51,577 nt of DNA, taken from NCBI GenBank assembly GCA_014904985.1, contig MU129197.1, forward strand, positions 3,754 through 55,330, given 5' to 3'. Below are positions 44,596 to 51,577 of the stretch, piece after piece. Every line of letters starts with the position of its first letter. Position 1 is the stretch's first letter. The notes beneath the pieces are model-generated. The model did no database searches, was not told where the DNA came from, and saw only the letters and a list, made by a program, of their open reading frames with translations. The stretch comes from Hydnum rufescens UP504. Taxonomy: Eukaryota; Basidiomycota; Agaricomycetes; Cantharellales; Hydnaceae. The position numbers and the translations under genes were made by a program.

Positions 44596-44950
44596 ATTAC
44601 CAAATTATCGCCATAATGAAGCCTCTCCCTTTTGCATGGTGTGAGCAACGCGCACCATCATAGTAAGCACCATCTCGTACTTCTCCCCCATGCACCGGAC
44701 ATATGGACTGTTGCCGCTCGGGAACCGACACCCACGACTCCGACCCGACCGCAGAACCAACAACAGCATCAATGCTGGCTGACCAGAGGTTTGTGGGATC
44801 GAAGGACGACATGGAAGCAATGCCTGTGGATCAGAGGCCTCCAATTCGCAATCATAATCCAGCCGCCTCTGAAATCTCACAGCCGCGAGATGTTCGATGT
44901 GGAATAGCAACTATAGGAGATTGTGGCATTATTATTGTTCGGCCGCTGTA
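44596..44950 (+). pseudogene. DUF3533 fragment, second copy
   Basis: Nucleotide similarity to 34125-34490: GCAACGCGCACCATC, ATGCACCG and GATGTTCGAYGTGGAA occur in the same order. The membrane-segment part is lost and frames are broken, so it is a degenerate relative of the 33.5-34.5 kb copy. Confidence 0.55.
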
Positions 44951-46260
44951 CTTGCACATCTGAACAGCCTGTTGGTCATCTGGACAATCTAGTTCTGCAG
45001 TGTTTGTTTTTTTAGAGGATCCTGTAATAGGGTTTCCATCCCTTGTTTATTCATAGCACATGTTACATGTCACCTAACGTACTAAGAAATATATGGTTCC
45101 CGGTACTTGTACCACCTAAACCACAATAGACATCTTGTGTAGATTTGAGGAAGATTTTTCAGCTCACCTGATTCTCAACGGCTCGCACTAGGGGAGAGGG
45201 GAATTAAACTGACTGTCGTCCAACTCATTCCTACCTTATCATGTAGGATCTGTATTTCTGGAGAGGGATTTCCTGGGTTTCTCAAATGCCCATTTTTACA
45301 TACTTCAACTTGCATGTGGCGGTTCTGAATTGGGAAGCAAGCGGTTTTCAATGGATTTTTGGAAGCATCTCACTTATACAGACAAAGAATAAGCGGAAGG
45401 GTGGGAGTATTGACCGCCTTCTGCTCGTAGGGTGTCGGTTTTTGTTCCCACTCCCATAATAAGCAGGTGGGAAAACGAAAGCCACCATGGCCACCGGAAC
45501 CAAAATGGGAGTGTGGCACTCATCGGCCAAAAGCATAATAACAGCTTCTATGCCTGCATTCTTCTGGGTATGAATGTCCAGTGTTAGCTATGCGTAATTC
45601 GGACCGACTTTTACGACCCTTCCACGCTTTATTTTTCCACACCTCAACATCAAGAACAATTGGAGTCCGAACCAGGGGCACCAGTATTTCATCGATTTCA
45701 CTTGTTATTTTGGCTTATTATGCCATGGTCTCTGCCTTTTTAGTATGAGGGGGCTCATTAGCCTCTTGCCCTACCTTCTCATGGACGAGATACATCAGGA
45801 AAAAGACTTTGCTCCGAAGGCTTCAGAAGACTTCTGAAGCCTTCTGAAGCCTTCAGAAGACTTCTGAAGCCTTCTAAGCCTTCAGAAGCAAAGTGGATTT
45901 TCCTGATGTAGTCCTTTATCCTAATCTGATACCAAGTGTTGACAGATTCCTGGCGATAGTAGCTGGAAGAAAATGAATAGGAGCAGTCACCTGTCAGGGG
46001 CGGTGCATGCGTCATCGGCATTCGATTGGCGGTATCGGCCCACATGGATATATGGACCACAGCATTTTGGGTGCTTTTCACGAGAGTGAATCGCCAAGTC
46101 CCGTATATAATCGCCACTCCCACTAACCAAAAGAGAGACAAAAGGAGAAGAATAAATACGATGGCTCACATGTCGCAGGGTTGTCTGCCCCCCTTCACTC
46201 GTCCAAGCGTTGTCACTCAAGGTGATCAGTCCGTCAGTATTTTGGGGGATCTGGGCTTCC
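44951..46260. other. Spacer with hairpin element
   Basis: No gene. 45060-45180 repeats sequence at 41930-42010 and 48640-48720 (AGACATCTTGTGTAGATTTG-like). 46030-46160 repeats sequence at 50890-50990 (TATCGGCCCACATG, TTTTGGGTGCTT). Contains the small element at 45793-45908. Confidence 0.5.
45793..45908. mobile_element. Small TA-flanked hairpin element (MITE-like)
   Basis: CATCAGGAAAA...ACTTTGCT is inverted at the other end (AGCAAAGT...TTTTCCTGATG), with TA on both sides (45791-45792; 45909-45910). The centre is a run of CTTCTGAAGC/CTTCAGAAG words that are themselves palindromic, so almost all 116 bp could fold. TA duplication is typical of Tc1/mariner-derived miniature elements. Confidence 0.65.
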
Positions 46261-46269
46261 CGCTGTAAG

Positions 46270-47740
46270 TGCTCGGGGGGTTGTGGGGATCAAGATTAGA
46301 ACAGACTATTGCTTCCCCCTTGTCAGTGACATGGAATGCAAGGGGGAAAAGATGTGAATACACAAGATCTCTAATTACTGCAGACACGCCCTTAATTTCC
46401 GGGAAGAAACGAGCCACTGGTGGCGTATCTTCTGCGATGCCGAAGGGACCTTCTGGTTTCGAGAGGCCTTCAAGAAGCGTTACCTTTGTGGTCCCGAAAG
46501 TGACAGTTCCTTTTTTTCACACCAACGCCCAAAAATCGGCATCGCACCACTCAAAGGCACCAGAAAATGTCAGCACTCAACTGTGCGGTTCACTCAACTG
46601 AATTTTGAGCCAATTCTCGATCTGGCGGGAATTCTCCAGTCCCACGAGGATAAATACCACTGTCTACCCCCTCTGGATGGACTTCGTGGTCTAAAATACA
46701 ACTCGACAGTACGCACGGCACCGATTCGGTACTCCATCACCCTCTCCGATTCCAGCATCCACTCGATGAACGCCAAGAGGGCACGATGAATTCGCTACGA
46801 CTCCCAGGGGAAGCAACGCCGCCTTGATTGCGCTGACGGTGCGTTGTGGTAGTGCATTTCCTGATTGAGGATAAAGCAAGCAGTTAGTGATTGATCCCGG
46901 CGGCGGAACGGCACACTGGAAATATCATTCAGTTCGAAAGCGAAAATAAACGCACACGAAGCTGATCCAAAGCTGATTTGAAGTCCTGCGCGAACGCACG
47001 GATAACCGGCGCATCGGCACCGTGTTCGTCATGTTGCTTTGTATGAAGGGATCTCCGCCTCGGAGCCTCGTCGGATGCTGCTGTTGGTTTCATCTTCCAT
47101 GATGCGCTCTCCAGCTCTCTATTATACAGGTTCAAAAACAATATTCAGCCAAGCGTCGATGAGACTCACGCCTCGAAGATTCACCTGTCGAGCATCAGCA
47201 CTTCATGCTGTAGGAGTAGGAAGATTTCACTTCAATGCATCATCGCGAACGGCTCCAATAATTCCGTGAGGTACCGAAGGAGGTATTCAAGCCATCTCAA
47301 AGTATTCCGATGGTGGGGGCTGGCCTATCAAGAAGAAATAAGCCAGAAAAGGAAGCTTAGTAATGAAAGGTAATTGATGCGTAGCAAACGAAGTTGGAAA
47401 GTCGGCCAGTGTCATCAAACAGATCGATAGACTAACCACGTTCAGTCGCTTGATCACCTGTAGGGCATCCCCGATCCTCACTTGCACCTTGTCACCTCCG
47501 GGAACCTTTGAGACCCATCGAAGCACGCTCTCAGCAGATGCTATTGCGTTCGTCGAAATGGGTCCGACTACCGAGTTCTGTCCTGTCCCTTGTGTAGTGG
47601 CTCGATGTGGTCTAGAGCGTGAGGAGAGTCGCTGAAGCCACTTTGGGGATAACACCCTCGTGTCCTTCATTTCTCCTCGGGCTTGAATGCGTAGTATACG
47701 TTTGCGCGTAAAGACCGACGAGGGTAACTCCAGAATTGGG
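46270..47740 (-). pseudogene. Family A gene, copy A5
   Basis: Exon 1 begins MSIPILELPSSVFTRKRILR near 47740 and is open to GDALQVIKRLN before GTTAGT. Exon 3 (ELESASWKMKPTAASDEAPR) is open. Exon 4 has several frame changes (46590-46870) although ALPQRTVSAIKAALLPLGVV and VGLEN-like parts remain. Exon 5 keeps VTFGTTK near 46490. Decayed. Confidence 0.6.
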
Positions 47741-47859
47741 ATTGACATAGCCTCGAGGCTTCTATTGACTTATTAACTGATCAGGAAAAAACTCCTGAGG
47801 CCTTGTCAAAACCGGGGACAGGTGACGGCACGGTTACGGGTACCTAGTCAGCAGCTGTC

Positions 47860-48650
47860 CAAATGGCCATAATGCTGGCGTCCTGTGCGCCCGAGCGAAA
47901 AGAAATGGGTAGTCACAGCGTAGTGACGTTACGTGTCACAATCACTCGGTGGCGGTTGCGGAATCTTCCCATCTCTCAGCTCTCGAGTCTAACTAAGCAT
48001 TGTTTAAGTTTCGTGCAAGGGGTGCCGAGAAGCACTTCCTTATTTCATCATCAAATTGCTGACCTCAAGCAGACTCACCCACTCTTTCAAAAAATTTATC
48101 GCCTCTACCAGGAGATTTCAGGTATTTGCATGGCACGTCTTTGTCGGATTCACGCAGTTTCTCGGAGAAGAGACAACGACGTTTGGCTCTCGAACATCTA
48201 TGATCTGATCCACATACATTTTTTCTCGGTTCTACCAGTTCGACAATCCAACCTACACTCGGAACGACTCGGCAGTCCAATAGCTCACCGGCGACCAGTT
48301 TGGACATGGCTTACCTATATTGTACGTCGTTCGATGTGGTGACACAGAACCATGTGTTTTATGTTCACACCCAGTAGCAGTGCACTTAGGGATGACTGGA
48401 CTGCTCCGAATCATTGAATCAACTTGACTTGAAAGTAGTCAATTTTCTGGAGTTCGTCATCTCCGTCCATGCTTAGAGATTCGCATCACCCGTGCTATAA
48501 TCCCATTTTCCCCCCTATCGTATGCTGCTGAAGCAGAAATCTCTGGAACAGCAGGGACGATGGCCGGAAGGTCAACTTGCAGCATGTACTCAACGCTTCG
48601 CGATTTGCAAGGACAATACCCCCTTAGGGTTTTGATTTTGCCACTCAATT
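47860..48650 (-). pseudogene. Family B fragment, third copy
   Basis: The - strand (48307-48065) reads PSVGWIVELVEPRKNVCGSD, HRCSRAKRRCLFSEKLRESD and PGRGDKFFERVGESA. The last part matches the 41.3-kb copy almost word for word. Family unknown. Confidence 0.4.
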
Positions 48651-48889
48651 AGTAAACAATTTCTTACCCACAACCACAATAGACATCTTGTGCAGATTTG
48701 ATGAAGACTTTCCACCCCCTTGATTTAATGACTCCCGCCACAGAGAGGAATCAAGTGATCTTCATCTAATTCGTTTCCTGCCTTATTATGCTGGTTTCTT
48801 CTTCACAGCTTTCCGCCCGCCCGCCCTCTCTAACACTAGCCCAACCGCTATCCCTCGGCCTGACCAGCTCATCAATATGTTCGGGGTTC

Positions 48890-50312
48890 TCATTCCTTGT
48901 TGTATGTGATCCAAAAGAGTGATTTTATACCATAGTGCATTTCCCCCATTGTCAGTGACATGGAGTGCAAGGGGAAAAGACAGGAACACATAGGATTCGT
49001 GTTCCAAGTGCAAAAGTCTTCAATTTTCCATGCAAAATGAGTCACTGGTAGCATACCTTCTGCTGTATGGGAGGCATTCTGTGGTTCTGGGAGGGCCTCA
49101 TGAAAAGTTTCCTTTGCGGGCCTGAAAGTAACACTTCCTTCCACTTATGGACACCAGCCCCTGAAAATTAGCATCGCGGCGCTCAAAGGCACTGGAAATA
49201 TGAGCACTCAACTCCCCGGGCCACTCAGCTCTATTTTGAGCCAATTCTCGATCCGACGTCCATTCTCTAAGCAAACCAGGATAAATCTCCGGGACCACCC
49301 TTCCCGCATGAGTTGCTTTCTATGGTAGCCTTGTACCATATGCACGTAACCGATTTGGTACTCCATTACCCTCCGATTTAAGTATCCACTCTATGAATGG
49401 TGAGAGAGCGCATGACGAATTCGATACGACCCCTAGAGGGGGCAGCACTGCTTCAACTGGGCTCACGGGGTACAGCGGCAGCGCACTTTCCTGATTGTCG
49501 ACGAAATGTACAGTTAGTAACGGTCTTGACCTCAATGGGGAAACGGCACGCAGCGAGGATGATTTAGTTAAAAGGCGGAAATAAATGCACACGAAACTGA
49601 TCCAAAGCGAATTTGAATTCCTGCGTGAACACACGGATATCGGGGGGATTACTACGATGTTCCTGGCGTGGCTTTGTAAAGAGGAATTTCCGCCGCGGAG
49701 TCTCACCGGAGAGTGCTGGTGGAATTATTTTCGATGTGGTCTCCAGTTCCCTATACGGGTTCAAAAGCGATATTCACCCGAACTTCATGAACGTCGATAA
49801 GAGACTCATGCCTCGAAGACTCACCTGCCAAGCATGAGAACTTCATACTATAAGAGAGGAGAAATTTCGTTTCTATGCGTCATTGCGAATGGCTCCAATA
49901 GTTCTGCGCGATACCGAAGGTGGAATTCAAGCCATCTTAGAGTGTTCGCATCGTGGGTGCCTGCCTATCAAGGGAAAATAAAACCGGGGAGGGAGGCTCA
50001 GTAATGAGAAATAATAAATAGCTCGCACGCAAAGTTGGAAGGTGGGCCAGGCTTATCAACATAGATTGATATACTAAGCACATTCGGTTCCTTCATCCCC
50101 TGCAGGGCACCCCCAATCCTCACTTGAGCCTTGTCGCTGCCAGGAACCTTTGAGATCCACCTAAGCGCACTCTCGGCAGATGCTATAGTGCTTGTTGAAG
50201 TCGGTCCGACTACTCTGTTCTCTCCTGTCTCTTGTGAGATGGTTCAATGTGGTCCAAAGCATGAGAGTAATTGCTGAGCTCATTTCCGTGACGATATTGT
50301 TGCCCCTTCATT
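48890..50312 (-). pseudogene. Family A gene, copy A6
   Basis: Recognisable: exon 3 (ELETTSKIIPPALSGETPRR to FKFALDQFR, 49764-49564), exon 4 (ALPLYPVSPVEAVLPPLGVV, about 49500-49430; FIEWILKSEG), part of exon 4 end (RRIENWLKIELSGPGS, near 49240) and exon 5 (GSVTFRPAKETFHEALPEPQ). Exon 1 near 50100-50300 is broken by several changes. The oldest-looking full copy. Confidence 0.55.
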
Positions 50313-50319
50313 CCTCCAC

Positions 50320-51060
50320 GGGTTAGGGTGTGGGTTGCACGTTGGGGTTAAAACATCAATAATGGATCAGACGAGATCCAAAGATGACAGCATGGTCGAA
50401 GACAGATGCAGAAGGTTGATCAATGGGGGAGAGCGGGAACGAGAGTCCAAGTGAGGGCGACTGATCGACAGTACTGGAAAGAAAGGAGACGAGCAAGTGG
50501 TTGACATTCACTCAATAATAATAGCAAACAAGTCACACGCCTCCACATGTGGGGAACCCACGTTCATGTCCAATTTCTCAGACTGTTCCATTACAAGTAT
50601 GCAATGATACTGGAAGAACTGCAGTAGGGATGACGTTCTTCCCAACCCGACTCTAGGGTCACAGCCACCGCAATCGTCCAAACAAATAAACAAGTTCGTT
50701 TGTCAATTTTATAGGCTATAGTATCGGCCTTTTTGGAGTACGGAGCTTTATCAGCCTGCTACCCGGCCTTCACATGGACATGATGATCCTTATCCAAACC
50801 GTATACCAAGCGTTGACAGCCTGAGGGTCCAAATGATAGTAACCTGGTCAACTGCAATCCCCAGCAATATATTTGGGGGGTCATGGCCATTACATGATGA
50901 TATCGGCCCACATGTATCCATAGACGACAGCTTTTGGGTGCTTGTGGCAAGAGTCGACAGCAGGGGCCTTAGTATGATTACCACTCGCGCCTACCACAAG
51001 AGAGCAGAAAAAGGAGATCACTCGCATATCCCGGGTTTGGCTGCCCCTGCCCCTAACTCG
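50320..51060. other. Spacer between A6 and A7
   Basis: No gene supported. Shares 50890-50990 with 46030-46130. Confidence 0.4.
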
Positions 51061-51577
51061 CCCAAACATTATCGCTCATACTGATCTACTTCAAGACCTA
51101 AGATGAGCCTGGCTAGAGTATCCTGCATTTTCCTAATTGTCAGTGACATGGAAAGTAAAGGGGAAAACATATGAACACACGTTATCCCTGTGCCGCGTGC
51201 ACACATCTTGGATTTTACAAGCAAAACGAGTCACTGGAAGGCTATCTTCTGCTATAGCAGGATACGCTCTGCGCGGAGACCCTCACAAAGGTTTCCTGTG
51301 TGTCCCGAAAGTGACAACTCCTTCCACTGTTTGACAGGCAACGCCCAGAAAATCAGATGACACTACTCCAGGGCACTGAAAAATATCGGCACTCCACTGT
51401 CTGGACCACTCAGGTCTATTTTGAGCCAATTCTCGATCTGGCGCCCATTTTCCAGTCCAACCAGCATAAATCTCAGGTTCCACCTTCCGTCTGGAATTCG
51501 TGGTCTTCTATACAGCTGTACAGTATGCACAGCACCGATTCGGTGCTCCATTGCCTTCTCGGATTTTAGGATCCACT
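51061..51577 (-). pseudogene. Family A gene, copy A7, truncated by window end
   Basis: The - strand keeps the end of exon 4 (HRIGAVHTVQLYRRPR, then RFMLVGLENGRQIENWLKID) and exon 5 remnants (EGVVTFGTHRKPL, then TRFAC near 51225). The conserved branch/acceptor region (TCACTGACAATTAGG) is near 51140. The upstream exons lie beyond 51577. Confidence 0.6.

Larger units (their letters stand above)
31170..51577. repeat. Segmental tandem duplication, at least 7 units
   Basis: Units of about 2.6-4.1 kb repeat the same order: a - strand family A gene, its upstream region beginning CCTCGAGGCTTCTATT, and downstream flank with ACCACCGCCACCAAG-type words (31640-31680, 35640-35660, 39340-39350, weakly 46110 and 50980). 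Exon 1 landmarks (the KVQVRI coding part) fall near 33070, 37030, 40740, 43405, 47485 and 50130. Longer units contain extra fragments (DUF3533, B, LINE). The last unit runs off the window. Confidence 0.8.

Overview
The window looks like a repeat-rich stretch of a filamentous fungal nuclear genome, most likely a basidiomycete. This is inferred from short 45-115 nt introns with CTAAC/CTGAC branch sites, a chromodomain Ty3/gypsy element with a Cys/coiled-coil antisense ORF, a Ty1/copia element, and a DUF3533/SNG1-type membrane protein. I see no rRNA, complete tRNA, CRISPR array or bacterial-type operon.

Region 1 (1-16588) is a nest. A Ty3/gypsy chromovirus on the + strand (decayed RT, RNase H, integrase and chromodomain at 1823-4801; polypurine tract and LTR at 15951-16588) has been invaded by three copies of an unfamiliar large element. 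One copy is truncated by the window start (1-1822). Two are complete: element 2 (about 5304-10679, flanked by GGAGCAC) and element 3 (about 10848-15546, flanked by GCACACAGT). Removing the last two makes the gypsy 3' region contiguous again.

Each complete element is symmetric. A near-perfect palindrome of about 650 bp sits in the middle, with mirrored TATA-like boxes and a short leader ORF on each side. From it two arrays of intron-exon units run outward, the left on the - strand and the right on the + strand. In nearly every unit a 12-bp stem with a four-base loop (CCACACACCCGC-NNNN-GCGGGTGTGTGG) closes the exon just before a 5' splice site. A second stem (GCAAAAAGAGCAGC-NNNN-GCTGCTCTTTTTGC) sits inside a roughly 100-nt intron that has a CTAAC-like branch site and a TAG acceptor. 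Both stems show paired substitutions. The exons between are A/C-rich and T-poor on the transcribed strand, and their lengths keep no common frame. I count about 29 introns. I read this as a mobile element making two divergent, heavily spliced, hairpin-studded and probably non-coding RNAs. I know of no named family with this design, and it is my candidate for the undescribed system.

Region 2 (16589 to about 31170) is AT-rich and gene-poor. It holds exon-like tandem repeats, a dispersed repeat of about 110 bp, one plausible multi-exon gene of unknown function (21528-24483, - strand), a copia gag-pol remnant (27480-29333, - strand), a small tandem of tRNA-3'-half-like sequence, and a 577-bp non-autonomous DNA transposon with a perfect 9-bp target duplication.

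Region 3 (about 31170-51577) has a different composition. It is a segmentally duplicated cluster of at least seven copies of one - strand, six-exon gene family of unknown function (A1-A7). Only A1 (31731-33295) reads open through every exon. Between copies lie fragments of other repeated genes (a DUF3533 membrane protein, unknown family B, fragment D), a LINE RNase H remnant and a small TA-flanked hairpin element. The cluster continues past the right edge.
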